A stretch of 64,000 nucleotides of DNA from Pectobacterium araliae (GTDB lineage: Bacteria > Pseudomonadota > Gammaproteobacteria > Enterobacterales > Enterobacteriaceae): positions 4,402,001 to 4,466,000 of the forward strand of contig NZ_AP028908.1 of assembly GCF_037076465.1 (NCBI RefSeq). Reading direction: 5' to 3'. The notes beneath the pieces were generated by a model. It did not search any database and had not been told where the DNA came from. It saw nothing but the letters and a program-made list of their open reading frames with translations. Made by a program: the position numbers and the translations under genes. Position 1 is the stretch's first letter. Every line of letters begins with the position of its first letter. Below, piece after piece: positions 39,021 through 48,292 of the stretch.

Positions 39021-40271
39021 CTACACATTAAACGCCTCTTGTTTGGCAAGTTGCTCGCTGCGGTTGATACCTAGCTGGTTGGCGACAGTTTGCCAACCTT
39101 TCACTGCGCCAAGTACCTCGTCATAGATACGAGTTGCGTCCTCGCGGCTTAAGCGGAAGAAATCGATCACCTCGAAGGCCAGTGCATAGTCGAGTTCATT
39201 AGCGGTGTCGGTAATATTGAGATGCAAGCCATGCTTACCCACTATCGGGTTCAAATCGTATGCCGGAGATAACTTCCAGCCTTTATCAGTGAGCAAAAAA
39301 CCATGATTTCTGAGGTGATCATCCGTGTTGGACACCGCAATATTAAACATGATTCTTCGCCATAGCTGGGCAAGGTCGGCTTTGGTTTGCGCACCGCTAT
39401 TACTTAAAAATTCTGCGATTTCCAGATAGCTGGCACCGTCGGGTTGCTCGCCGTCATAATATTGTAGTTCCGTCATGGCCGATGAGAAATGAATCCGTTT
39501 ATCACCCACGCGGTCAAAACGTTTAGTCAGGAAAGTGTGATATTCAGAAGAAAATTTGCGTATTTCACTCGGAAACATATCGATACCCGCAGCCAGCGCA
39601 AGCTGGTAACACACCATTTCCCAGGCTCCCACATCAAATGTATCGTTCTGATTGGGGAATTTGGCAATCCACAGATGACCGTCTGAATCGGTCACACACG
39701 CTTTGGGTCTGGCACCACCCAGTGATGATCCCGGAGAAATCAGCATATTGAGCCAGCGGTAATAATCATCGCTGTCGATGTTGTCATCCCGCTCAATATT
39801 CATGGCTGCATGTTCCAACTCACGTAGCGACGCCATCGGTGGAGCGGAAAATTCGGTGTTATTGTCTAAAAAATCTTGCGATTCCGCCATCTTAAAGCGA
39901 ATACCGCCCATTCGATAGGAATCGTGAACACCCAGAAGATAATCCAACTCCGTCAGTTTCGTGGTCGCTCGCAGGCCTTTTCGATATTCAATTGCAGCAC
40001 AGCGCTGCATCAAAATGCGTCCCCAGCGATCGGGAGAGGAATCCAGAAAGGCACGGAAATTTTTATCTGCCAAATCGTTATAAAGCTCCCCACTGTGCAA
40101 CGCCAACAAGGGATCGATCTGCAAACGATAGCTGGATGTCAAAAAGTGTTTATCATAGGTAAAGCTGAACACACCGCCACGGCTGGTTTCTGCAAACGTC
40201 AAATGACCCATCAATAAAGGTGTATCAATCGGCATCCAGGACGCATACACCTCAACGATGGATCGGCTCAT
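39021..40271 (-). CDS. hipA: HipA-type kinase toxin
   Basis: Serine/threonine kinase toxin of a type II toxin-antitoxin system; E. coli HipA phosphorylates glutamyl-tRNA synthetase and promotes dormancy. The 416 residues show the N-terminal HipA domain, the flexible Gly-rich loop SPGSSLGGARPKA that carries the autophosphorylated Ser, catalytic Asp in SNTDDHLRNHGF, and the metal-binding Asp in LSPAYDLNP. It overlaps the antitoxin gene by four bases (ATGA). Complete, with all key residues. Confidence 0.93.
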   Translation of the reverse strand: MSRSIVEVYASWMPIDTPLLMGHLTFAETSRGGVFSFTYDKHFLTSSYRLQIDPLLALHSGELYNDLADKNFRAFLDSSPDRWGRILMQRCAAIEYRKGLRATTKLTELDYLLGVHDSYRMGGIRFKMAESQDFLDNNTEFSAPPMASLRELEHAAMNIERDDNIDSDDYYRWLNMLISPGSSLGGARPKACVTDSDGHLWIAKFPNQNDTFDVGAWEMVCYQLALAAGIDMFPSEIRKFSSEYHTFLTKRFDRVGDKRIHFSSAMTELQYYDGEQPDGASYLEIAEFLSNSGAQTKADLAQLWRRIMFNIAVSNTDDHLRNHGFLLTDKGWKLSPAYDLNPIVGKHGLHLNITDTANELDYALAFEVIDFFRLSREDATRIYDEVLGAVKGWQTVANQLGINRSEQLAKQEAFNV

Positions 40272-40576
40272 TTCGTGCCCTCCAACAGCTTGATATCCTG
40301 TAACTTCATGCCAACTTCATCGTAAGCCGCAAGTTTGGCAAAGTTATCTTCCATGCCCAGTACGGCCATGACCTTTAAGTAAGCCCCTATCGCCACGCCC
40401 GGATCGCCAGCGAAGATTTTATTAACAGTTTTGTGATCAAATCCCGTACGGTCGCAGATTATTTTTTTGGTAAATCCACGACGTTTGACGGCAAGCAGTA
40501 AATCCTCACCAAACGCGGTCAGTGTCCTACGTTGCTTTGGAAAAAGCACCCTGTACATGTCTCGCTTGGCCATCAT
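40268..40576 (-). CDS. hipB: HipB-type antitoxin/repressor
   Basis: A 102-residue XRE-like DNA-binding protein preceding hipA on the same strand. The HTH region is VKRRGFTKKIICDRTGFDHKTVNKIFAG in about residues 30-57. It differs from E. coli HipB in sequence, and the symbol is given for role. It should bind HipA and repress the operon; four copies of a 13-base motif lie immediately upstream. The start is either ATG of the MMAK pair. Confidence 0.82.
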   Translation of the reverse strand: MMAKRDMYRVLFPKQRRTLTAFGEDLLLAVKRRGFTKKIICDRTGFDHKTVNKIFAGDPGVAIGAYLKVMAVLGMEDNFAKLAAYDEVGMKLQDIKLLEGTK

Positions 40577-40594
40577 CTACCTCACATAAAAATA

Positions 40595-40729
40595 GGACTA
40601 TATTCCCAGTATTGATTTATTAATGGGAATATAGTCCCACATTGTCAGGTAATCAATGTAGCGAAGAGCAAAAATCAAACAACATAGGACTGTATTCCCA
40701 TTTTTGGCGACATTATGGGAATATAGTCC
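40595..40729. promoter_or_regulatory. Four-copy operator upstream of hipBA
   Basis: GGGAATATAGTCC at 40625-40637 and 40717-40729 and its reverse complement at 40595-40607 and 40687-40699 (the latter with one change). This makes two inverted pairs, each with 30 bases from start to start, 92 bases apart. The first pair begins 19 bases before the hipB start. The rest of the gap to 40891 is featureless. Confidence 0.85.
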
Positions 40730-40891
40730 TATTACCTGTTCTATCTCATGTAAATGACGACAAGATCATCCCACGTTTTCATCCGTCAGATGATTGATCA
40801 ATTTTTTCACCATCAGTAGGCTCGGTCATATAAACCGCCATTGAGCACCATCTTGAGAAATCCACATCAGTGAAAACAGGGAAAAACCGCC

Positions 40892-41449
40892 ATGCGTTAT
40901 CTCGTCCTCCCGGTCATTCTTCTTGCCTTAACTGGCTGTCAGGCAATCACTACCTTCGATAAATACGCCACGATGCGCCTTTACGAAGTGTATGAAGCTG
41001 AGAATCTTTCCGCCTGCGATTACAAGCCTAAATTTCGCGACTGTACCGTGGGTAAGCGCTCTTTTGATGTCAAAATATCCGACGATAAGAGCAAAATTGC
41101 GTTAGTAGTCAGACAGCGCTATGCCTATTTCGGCTTCACGCGTGATGATTTTGCACGGCAGACGCAGCCGCTGCGTGATTTCCTGGTTTGGGCACAGGAT
41201 CCGACCGCGAAAGATAAACAGATTAAACAGTTACGCAAAGCCGGAAACGTTGGCGGCAGCCTGTATGACAACAGAGAAGTGGAATATCAGTACGATTATC
41301 TGCACACGCGTGCCAATGTTCAGCTACTCGTCGTTAAACCCCATGAAAACGCCGATTCCTACGGTCTGACCGTCGACGAAGTGAAAAACCTGCTATCGGT
41401 CATGGATGACTGGTATGCCGACACGTTTTCTGGGAAACAGCTAACGTAG
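40892..41449 (+). CDS. Putative lipoprotein
   Basis: A 185-residue protein with a lipoprotein signal (lipobox LTGC, lipidated Cys at residue 16). The residue after Cys is Gln, so sorting to the outer membrane is expected. No family recognised; it contains a Cys pair (CDYKPKFRDC) and a mixed alpha/beta body with many Tyr residues. Convergent with another lipoprotein gene, sharing the terminator at 41462-41486. Confidence 0.75.
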   Translation: MRYLVLPVILLALTGCQAITTFDKYATMRLYEVYEAENLSACDYKPKFRDCTVGKRSFDVKISDDKSKIALVVRQRYAYFGFTRDDFARQTQPLRDFLVWAQDPTAKDKQIKQLRKAGNVGGSLYDNREVEYQYDYLHTRANVQLLVVKPHENADSYGLTVDEVKNLLSVMDDWYADTFSGKQLT

Positions 41450-41461
41450 GTTCGGTGAGAC

Positions 41462-41486
41462 GGCCAGACAGCGTCACTGTCTGGCC
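41462..41486. terminator. Bidirectional terminator
   Basis: Perfect ten-base stem GGCCAGACAG/CTGTCTGGCC with a five-base loop between two convergent lipoprotein genes. Confidence 0.85.
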
Positions 41487-41491
41487 AAGCA

Positions 41492-42043
41492 TTAAAAATG
41501 CTGCATTCTGGAAGAAAATTGTCCACAGTTCTTCAACATTAAATCTTTGACTGGCCTGCGGTCGTAGTAGCCTTTTTCAGTTTTGAACACTTCGTAGATT
41601 TCGAGGCGGCGTGGCGAATAAGCACCAGCAAACTCGCCGGTGACGTAATAGTAATTCCCGACCACAGGTTTAAACGTGATGGTACTAAATCCACCATTCG
41701 TAGCAATCATTCTGACCGCAATATTGTGTTGCGCGCTGACCCAAAATTCACGAATCATCGTTGGCGTTTCTGGGATTTCAGGGAAGCCGAGTTCTTTATT
41801 ATTGAGTTTAGTTTGGAACCCAAACGCATTATTGGTATAGCCATTTTCTGGTGCATCAATATTAATACATCTGTCAGTCGTCGGATAAACGCGAACATAG
41901 TCGAGGTTGCGATTATCGAACGTCATACCCACACGTTCAGCGCCCTGATAATCCTCCAGTTTATGACTATAGGTCGCAACCGAACACCCGCTGAGTAATG
42001 CTGCACTCACCCCGATTAGAATAATTTTCCCAAACATAACCAT
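41492..42043 (-). CDS. Putative lipoprotein
   Basis: A 183-residue protein with lipobox LLSGC (Cys at about residue 20) followed by Ser, suggesting the outer membrane. The mature part contains YYYVTGEFAGAYSPRRLEIYEV and a C-terminal Cys. I do not recognise the family. GG-containing purine-rich sequence precedes the ATG; an alternative start is two codons in. Single-gene unit. Confidence 0.75.
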   Translation of the reverse strand: MVMFGKIILIGVSAALLSGCSVATYSHKLEDYQGAERVGMTFDNRNLDYVRVYPTTDRCINIDAPENGYTNNAFGFQTKLNNKELGFPEIPETPTMIREFWVSAQHNIAVRMIATNGGFSTITFKPVVGNYYYVTGEFAGAYSPRRLEIYEVFKTEKGYYDRRPVKDLMLKNCGQFSSRMQHF

Positions 42044-42139
42044 CCATTACCTTTATAAAATCAGAACGTCCTGATTATTTTTCGCCGTTTTTCTTCGGAA
42101 ATTTATGTTGTATGACCTCACCTTAAGCACTATCGATAA

Positions 42140-42262
42140 ACCTGGCAATGCTTATCCGAAATACGTGCCGGGCTGAAAGACGAATTTGGCCTCTGGCTCT
42201 TTGCCAAAGCCCCCGCAGGCGTCGTGTGGATCACGCCCGAGGGGCAAGAGAGTTGGACTTAA
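42140..42262 (+). pseudogene. Possible gene remnant
   Basis: A 40-codon open stretch without a start codon reads like real protein (IRAGLKDEFGLWLFAKAP, then AGVVWITPEGQESWT and a stop). It lies between the lipoprotein gene and the permease gene. Probably the 3' end of a deleted gene; family not recognised. Confidence 0.3.
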
Positions 42263-42272
42263 CGCAAGCGAC

Positions 42273-43487
42273 TCATTCTACCTTCTTATTCTCCGCGCCT
42301 TGGCTTTCCACCGTTTGCTCAGTTGCCGTCTTGCTGTCCAAAGGTCGACCCGCCGTCGCATTGGTTTCTTCCGGGTTCACAGTGCTCGCGTACAGGCGGC
42401 CTTCTTCGATAAAATCTTCGTCGATGCCTTCAATATTTTCCTGATTATCACGTCCGGACAGGATGTTCCAACAGGCGATGAACAACGCAGCAATCAGCGG
42501 GCCAATCACAAAACCATTAATGCCGTAGATTTCCATGCCACCCAGCGTGGCGATCAGAATCAGATAATCCGGCATTTTGGTGTCTTTCCCCACCAGCAGC
42601 GGACGCAGAATGTTGTCCACCAGCCCAATCACCAGCACGAAGAAAGCAACAATGAAGATGGCTTGCCAGAGCATATCCGTCGCGAACAGGAAGATAGCAG
42701 CAGGCACCCAGATAATCGCCGAGCCCACGGCGGGGATTAGCGACAGGAACGCCATCAGCGAGCCCCATAGCAGGCTGCCTTCGATCCCTGCAATGGAGAA
42801 CGCAATACCGCCCAATGTCCCCTGCACAATCGCCACAACCACGGTGCCTTTCACTGTCGCCCGAGATACGGCGGCAAACTTCACCAGCAGGTGATGCTTA
42901 ACATGGGTAGAAAGCGGTAGCGATTCCAGAATCAGGTTGACCAGATAGGCACCGTCTTTCAGGAGGAAGAAAAGCAGGTAGAGCATCACCCCAAAACCGA
43001 TGAAAAAGGTGAATGTCCCTTTGCCGATCAGCAGCACGCTTCCCGCCAGATATTGCCCACCTTTCAGCACAACCTGCGAAAGCTCTTGCTGTATTTTGGC
43101 GGCGTTATCCAGATTGTGTTCCGCGAGGAAATGTCGCGCCCACTTCGGCAGATGCTGAATTAGCTCCGCCAGCACCACCGGGAATTGCGTATTACTGTCC
43201 TGCAATCGGGTGTAAACCCCGTTAATTTCAACCACCAGCGAGGAAACAATGATCCCCAATGGAATGAAGACGATCAGGAAGATGATCAGGACGGTCAGCA
43301 ACGAGGCTATGCCGTTGCGATCGTTTAATTTTTGCCGAATTTTGCTTTTCAGCGGATGGAAGATAATGGCCAGCACCGCCGCCCATAAGATGGCGGAATA
43401 ATACGGCGCCAGTATGTCAAAAAACGCCAGCGTGACGATAAATAAGATAAGGATGAAGAATCCCTTCGTAAGCCCTTTAATATTCAC
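42273..43487 (-). CDS. AI-2E-type membrane permease
   Basis: Inner-membrane protein of the AI-2E (PerM/TqsA/YdiK-like) family; members move small solutes or sodium. The start is taken as GTG at 43487 with AGGGG 8 bases upstream, giving about 404 residues; the frame is open further to 43547. About eight membrane helices are seen, with a periplasmic helical region at about 85-150. Family motifs include PAVGSAIIWVPAAIFLF, DNILRPLLVGKDTKMP and NGFVIGPLIAALFIA. A hydrophilic C-terminal tail of about 60 residues is longer than usual. No neighbour suggests the solute. Confidence 0.87.
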   Translation of the reverse strand: MNIKGLTKGFFILILFIVTLAFFDILAPYYSAILWAAVLAIIFHPLKSKIRQKLNDRNGIASLLTVLIIFLIVFIPLGIIVSSLVVEINGVYTRLQDSNTQFPVVLAELIQHLPKWARHFLAEHNLDNAAKIQQELSQVVLKGGQYLAGSVLLIGKGTFTFFIGFGVMLYLLFFLLKDGAYLVNLILESLPLSTHVKHHLLVKFAAVSRATVKGTVVVAIVQGTLGGIAFSIAGIEGSLLWGSLMAFLSLIPAVGSAIIWVPAAIFLFATDMLWQAIFIVAFFVLVIGLVDNILRPLLVGKDTKMPDYLILIATLGGMEIYGINGFVIGPLIAALFIACWNILSGRDNQENIEGIDEDFIEEGRLYASTVNPEETNATAGRPLDSKTATEQTVESQGAENKKVE

Positions 43488-43580
43488 AACGATTTCCCCT
43501 TCGTTCAATCTACTCACGAAATATAGAACGAAGTGGGGCGTTTGCAATACAGGAAAAAGCGCATAATGCTGAGGGAATGG

Positions 43581-44081
43581 CTATACACGATCCTCATGCG
43601 TTGCGATAAAGTCATTTTTTAACCGACTATACTCGGCGGCATCGTTGTCACATGCCAGCGCAGCAGCACGCTTTATTGCCGCGTATTCCGCACATACAGA
43701 AGGATTTGCCCGCAGATAATCACGAAAAGCCAGATGCCGCTGAATATGCGCGTCACCCACCACAAAAGCGTGAAGATGGTGAGTACGCACATCACCGCCT
43801 TTAGTGTAATAACGCCGCCCCGCGATCCCATTTTCACCGCGCGGATGATAGCCCAAATCGATCATGACGCAATCTAGCCTGTCCAAATCGGACAGCAAAA
43901 CCACCTCCAGCAGCATATCAATCACCGGTTTAGCGGGTAACCCCAGCACGGCCGTGCTACCAATATGGTGGATTCTCACCGCAACGTCACCGAGCGCCTG
44001 CGCTATCGCACCCGCCTCCGTTGCGTAATTCGTCACCCATTGTGGATCGTAATCCACCACGGCAATCGTGCGCTTGCCCAT
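43581..44081 (-). CDS. GrpB/UPF0157 family protein
   Basis: A 166-residue cytoplasmic protein with the nucleotidyltransferase-like GrpB fold: VVDYDPQWVTNYATEA at the start, HHIGSTAVLGLPAKPVIDMLL in the middle, and HHLHAF and HLAFRDYLRANP toward the end. Function in the family is poorly known; some relatives are fused to CoaE. Single gene, no functional partner nearby. Confidence 0.88.
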   Translation of the reverse strand: MGKRTIAVVDYDPQWVTNYATEAGAIAQALGDVAVRIHHIGSTAVLGLPAKPVIDMLLEVVLLSDLDRLDCVMIDLGYHPRGENGIAGRRYYTKGGDVRTHHLHAFVVGDAHIQRHLAFRDYLRANPSVCAEYAAIKRAAALACDNDAAEYSRLKNDFIATHEDRV

Positions 44082-44187
44082 TCACTTATCTTCCCCAACG
44101 TTGTGCTATCCCGTAAAGGTTATCAACGTTCAGAGGAAGGTTCAAAAGCCATCACGCGACGAGTGACTCTCACCGCGTCATCCGTGC

Positions 44188-45348
44188 TTACAGGCTATCC
44201 AATCGCCGCTGGGTCGCCTGTACCAGTGAATCCGTGGTGATGTCGGCAATGGATTTGGCACCCGTGAGCGTCATCGCCACTCGCATCTCTTTTTCGATCA
44301 GGTTCAGCAGGTTAACCACGCCCGTTTCACCCGCTGCCGCGAGTGCGTAGACAAACGCGCGTCCGAGCATCACGCCGTCCGCGCCCAGTGCAATCATGCG
44401 CACCACATCTAACCCGGTACGAATACCCGAATCCGCCAGAATGGTGATATCGCCTTTTACCGCATCGGCAATAGCGGGCAGCGCATGTGCCGTCGACAGC
44501 ACGCCGTCCAGTTGACGACCACCATGATTGGAGACCACGATGCCGTCTGCGCCGAACCTCACCGCTTCTTTGGCATCTTCTGGGTCGAGGATGCCTTTAA
44601 TGATCATCGGCCCTTTCCACATCTCGCGAATCCATGCCAAATCCTGCCACGAAATAGAGGGATCGAAATTCTCCGCCAGCCAGCCAATATAGTTTTCCAA
44701 CGTCGTCGGCGTGCCGCGATAGGCAGAAACATTCCCCAAATCGTGCGGCTTACCGTTCAGGCCGACATCCCACGCCCATTGTGGATGAGTAACCGCCTGC
44801 AAAACACGCCGTATCGCCGCATTCGGCCCACTCATGCCAGAATGCGCATCACGATAGCGTGCGCCCGGCGTCGGCATATCTACGGTAAATACCAGCGTCT
44901 TCACCCCCGCCGCTTGTGCACGCTCCAACGCATTGCGCATAAAACCACGATCTTTTAACACGTAGAGTTGGAACCACATCGGGCGATCGATGGCAGGAGC
45001 CACTTCCTCAATCGGGCAGACTGAAACGGTGGATAAGGTAAACGGAATCCCTTTCTGTGCTGCCGCACGGGCAGCCTGTACTTCTCCGCGTCGGGCGTAC
45101 ATTCCGGTCAGGCCAACGGGTGCCAGTACTACTGGCATCGCCAGTTTTTCGCCGAACAGTTGGGTTTCCAGGCTCAGGTCGGACATATTTTTCAGGATAC
45201 GCTGACGCAGTGCGATATCTGCCAGATCGGCGGTATTGCGCCTGAGCGTGTGCTCGTTGTACGCACCGCCGTCAATATAGTGAAAAAGAAACGGCGGCAG
45301 CTTACGCTGCGCCGCCGCCCGGTAGTCCGTTGAAGCAGAGATGATCAT
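44188..45348 (-). CDS. lldD: L-lactate dehydrogenase (FMN, quinone-linked) LldD
   Basis: Membrane-associated flavoprotein that oxidises L-lactate to pyruvate. The 386 residues have the alpha-hydroxyacid oxidase TIM barrel: [22 protein letters not shown] at the start, [26 protein letters not shown] (Lys), the [10 protein letters not shown] motif with catalytic His and Arg (about residue 275), and [10 protein letters not shown] plus [11 protein letters not shown] for FMN phosphate. It stands alone, without the lldP permease and lldR regulator found beside it in E. coli. Confidence 0.95.
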   Translation of the reverse strand: MIISASTDYRAAAQRKLPPFLFHYIDGGAYNEHTLRRNTADLADIALRQRILKNMSDLSLETQLFGEKLAMPVVLAPVGLTGMYARRGEVQAARAAAQKGIPFTLSTVSVCPIEEVAPAIDRPMWFQLYVLKDRGFMRNALERAQAAGVKTLVFTVDMPTPGARYRDAHSGMSGPNAAIRRVLQAVTHPQWAWDVGLNGKPHDLGNVSAYRGTPTTLENYIGWLAENFDPSISWQDLAWIREMWKGPMIIKGILDPEDAKEAVRFGADGIVVSNHGGRQLDGVLSTAHALPAIADAVKGDITILADSGIRTGLDVVRMIALGADGVMLGRAFVYALAAAGETGVVNLLNLIEKEMRVAMTLTGAKSIADITTDSLVQATQRRLDSL

Positions 45349-45417
45349 CGTCCTTTCCCATCCTTCTTCTGTTTTGTGCCACTGTTATGGTAAGTGGCAT
45401 GACCGTGAGTGAGGCTG

Positions 45418-45582
45418 CCTTTAGTGAAATTCATGCTGTTCACTTAAGCCTGCTTTTAGGGGAAACACAGGGGGGTTCCCGCAGGGATGCCTTACCCCTG
45501 TGGTCGCCCCGTGTATCTCGATACTTAAGCGATCGGCATGACTTTAGTGAGATTGCCTTTAGTGAAACTGCTTTTAGTGAAA
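45418..45582. repeat. Tandem 15-base repeats between aldA and lldD
   Basis: The unit GCcTTTAGTGAaAyT occurs three times in tandem (about 45539-45583) and once more at about 45418. Between them lies a hairpin with CACAGGGG/CCCCTGTG arms (about 45464-45501). The stretch overlaps the 3' end of aldA and lies in the lldD upstream region. Confidence 0.6.
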
Positions 45583-47013
45583 TTGAAGGTACGCGACATG
45601 CGTTTGCAGATATTCCTGCAAACCGTGCTTACCGTCCGCCCCACCCACACCGGATTTACGCCAACCCGCATGGAAGCCCTGCATCGCCTCAAAGTTTTCA
45701 CGGTTGATGTAAGTTTCGCCGAATTTCAACCCTTTCAGCGCCTTCATCGCGGTGTTGATGTTTTGAGTATAGATCGACGACGTCAGGCCATATTCGCTGT
45801 CGTTCGCCATCGTAATCGCTTCTTCCAACGTGTCGAAGGTCGCGACGGGCAGCACCGGACCAAACACCTCTTCGTGCATGATCGGCATATCCTGTTTCAC
45901 GTCCACCAGCAGCGTTGGCGGGTAGAAATAGCCCGTACCACTTTCGCGCTGGCCGCCGAGCAGCACTTTCGCGCCCTGTGATACCGCTTTCGCCACTTTG
46001 TCTTCTACACGCTGTCGCGCCGCCGCGCTGATCAACGGCCCCATATCCAGCGCTTTTTTCTCCGCCGTATTGCCGAAAGTCACCTGCTCCATCGCAGTTT
46101 TAATACGGGAGATAAACTCGTCGTAAATGCCTTTCTGCACGTAAACGCGCTCGGCGCAGTTACACACCTGCCCGCTGTTGATCACGCGGGAGCTGACAAT
46201 CGCTTTCACTGCCAGATCGAGATCGGCATCGTCCATCACGATGGCGGGCGCTTTGCCGCCCAGCTCCAGCGACACCTTCGTGACGTTCTGCGCCGCCGCC
46301 GTCATGGTGGCAATCCCCGCCGCCACGCTGCCGGTCAGGCTGACCATGCCAACTTTCGGGTTTGCGGCCAACTCTTGCCCTACCGTTGGGCCATAGCCGG
46401 TAACGAAATTGATGACGCCTTTCGGCAGGCCAATCTTGTGAATGATTTCGGCAAAAATCACTGCATTATTCGGTGTAATCTCGCTCGGTTTGATGACGAT
46501 GGTATTGCCGGTGATCAGCGCCGGAGCCGCTTTACGCGCGATCAGGAAGAAGGGGAAGTTCCACGGCAGAATGCCGGTCGTGACGCCAATCGCTTTGCGG
46601 AAGACGAAGATATTTTCATTCGGGCGGTCGCTCTGAATGATTTCGCCTTCATAACGGCGCGCCCACTCCGCCATGTAGTCGAGGTAGTCAGCGGTGAACA
46701 GCACTTCCGTCTGCGCCAGACCGTGCGTTTTGCCGCCTTCTGCGATGATAGTGTCGGTCAGTTCGGCTTCGCGTTCGCGGATACCGTCAGCAATCTTGTG
46801 CAGCCAGACGCCACGCTCAACCGCAGGCAGCGCTTCCCAGCCCGGCTGTGCGGCTTCAGCCGCCTCTATCGCTCTTTTTGCATCGTCAGCAGAGCCTTCT
46901 GGGATCTGCGAAATGACCTGTTCTGTGGCCGGGTTCACTACGTCAATCCACTTCCCGCTTCTGTTTTCAACAAACTCACCGTTGATGTACATGCTTTTCT
47001 GGGTGGTGCTCAT
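45574..47013 (-). CDS. aldA: Aldehyde (lactaldehyde) dehydrogenase AldA
   Basis: NAD-dependent oxidation of L-lactaldehyde to L-lactate, and of glycolaldehyde. The start is set at 47013 (MSTTQKSMYI), with GGAG 8 bases upstream, giving 479 residues, exactly the E. coli length; the frame is open farther upstream but lacks a ribosome site. Motifs: PWNFPFF, the general base Glu in LELGGKAP (about residue 252), and catalytic Cys in NSGQVCNCAERV (about 286). Lies upstream of lldD on the same strand; AldA makes lactate and LldD consumes it, a plausible functional pairing. Confidence 0.95.
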   Translation of the reverse strand: MSTTQKSMYINGEFVENRSGKWIDVVNPATEQVISQIPEGSADDAKRAIEAAEAAQPGWEALPAVERGVWLHKIADGIREREAELTDTIIAEGGKTHGLAQTEVLFTADYLDYMAEWARRYEGEIIQSDRPNENIFVFRKAIGVTTGILPWNFPFFLIARKAAPALITGNTIVIKPSEITPNNAVIFAEIIHKIGLPKGVINFVTGYGPTVGQELAANPKVGMVSLTGSVAAGIATMTAAAQNVTKVSLELGGKAPAIVMDDADLDLAVKAIVSSRVINSGQVCNCAERVYVQKGIYDEFISRIKTAMEQVTFGNTAEKKALDMGPLISAAARQRVEDKVAKAVSQGAKVLLGGQRESGTGYFYPPTLLVDVKQDMPIMHEEVFGPVLPVATFDTLEEAITMANDSEYGLTSSIYTQNINTAMKALKGLKFGETYINRENFEAMQGFHAGWRKSGVGGADGKHGLQEYLQTHVAYLQFH

Positions 47014-47302
47014 GTCAGGCGTCTCCAAAGTAGGATAAGGGAATACCACGCATAAACGAGTTGTTAATAAAACACGTCTTTTTTGTGAAGTTTTGCCATG
47101 CTGCGCGATCTGCACTGCATTTACCTTTTCATGGCTGCCATCTCAGTATGGCAAGTGGCAAAAAAGTCATACAGAGAACGTCTGACGTAACACTTTTGCA
47201 AAGTATCGGAGAATGCAGGGGAATAACGGCAGAGTGGGAATGAACGGGGCGGTGACAGACGCCGCATTCAGCTACGGCATCTGTCTGTGAAGCAGGGAAA
47301 TT

Positions 47303-48232
47303 TTACTGTTCGTCGATTTTTACTATCTCTTCCTTCACCTTCCACTTGCCGCCCACCAGCTCGCGGGTTGTAGCGACCATCGCCTTCTTCTCTTCGGAGT
47401 AGGCTTCCGTGGTTTCGACAATCAGGACAGGCTTATTATTGGCTATCTGATAGGTAGACCATTGGTGCCAGCAGCAGCCGCTTTTGGTAAACGTCGTGAT
47501 GGTCTTACTTTTCTCATCAATCTCGAACAGGCCGAGGTTGGAGCTGGCTAACTCGGTCAGCGGCGCATTCTGGGTAAACTGCTGCTTTTCCACATCAAAC
47601 AGGTACACATCGTAAGACGGCCCGCCGTAAGCGCCGTTGTTGCCATTACGCAGCATGATATCCGCGTGGTGATCGAAGTTAGCGTCATCAATCACCAGCC
47701 CGCTGTTGTTCTCACCGTAGACCTCGACCAGATTCGCGGTGACTTCGCCCTTACTGTTCAGCTCGATGAACATATTTTCCATGTTGATACGCTGGAACAG
47801 GTCACCGCGCCCTTTCTTAAAGATATCCAGCGTGCCGGGGCCTTCGCAGGTTGAGTAAGAAGCGTCGAGGTTGCACGTCGCCACGCTGAGAACGAAGTCC
47901 CACTGGCCTGATGCCTGCGTAATCAGGGAAATATTCTCACTGCCGGAAAGCGCCTGAATACGGGAAACCATCTCATTCCCCAGACAAACGTCATCCTTAC
48001 AGCGGTCACGCTCGGCTAGCCACGTGCGCTGTTCCTGACGCGCTTGCGCTTTGTCTTCCTTTTTCACATAACCCTGATAGGCCTTGTTTAATACCGCATC
48101 GAGCTGCTGCAAACGGCTGCTGGCACAAATCATTTTCTCGGTGTCTGTGCTGGCCTTGCTGCAATCCATCGCCCAGACGGACGAGGTGAAGAAAAACAGC
48201 AGGGATGAAACGGCCAGAGATAAATAACGCAT
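47303..48232 (-). CDS. Periplasmic LprI/DUF1311-domain protein
   Basis: The 309-residue product has a signal peptide (about residues 1-21, ending VWA). An N-terminal LprI/DUF1311 domain follows (MDCSKASTDTEKMICAS, then LDAVLNKAYQGY and RTWLAERDRC), a family that includes lysozyme inhibitors. The C-terminal part (about 120-309) resembles XAC2610-type beta repeats (NFDHHADIMLRNGNNGAYGGPSY split around DHHAD). A periplasmic envelope-protection role is possible but not shown. It follows the lipid cluster on the same strand after 60 bases but is unrelated to it in content. Confidence 0.8.
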   Translation of the reverse strand: MRYLSLAVSSLLFFFTSSVWAMDCSKASTDTEKMICASSRLQQLDAVLNKAYQGYVKKEDKAQARQEQRTWLAERDRCKDDVCLGNEMVSRIQALSGSENISLITQASGQWDFVLSVATCNLDASYSTCEGPGTLDIFKKGRGDLFQRINMENMFIELNSKGEVTANLVEVYGENNSGLVIDDANFDHHADIMLRNGNNGAYGGPSYDVYLFDVEKQQFTQNAPLTELASSNLGLFEIDEKSKTITTFTKSGCCWHQWSTYQIANNKPVLIVETTEAYSEEKKAMVATTRELVGGKWKVKEEIVKIDEQ

Positions 48233-48292
48233 GAAGTCTCGCTCCTTGAATACAGATGAAAACCTAACTGATTAATAAATATAGATAACGGG

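Noticed and set aside
40595..40729. Four 13-base repeats considered as a CRISPR array
   Set aside because: They are in alternating orientation with unequal spacers, matching an operator array of hipBA.
42273..43547. Longer start of the AI-2E-type permease at 43547
   Set aside because: The extra 20 residues lack family similarity and the GTG at 43487 has a good ribosome site.
45387..45707. 106-codon plus-strand frame with repeated AFSE units
   Set aside because: The repeat explains the open frame, and the second half is antisense to aldA.
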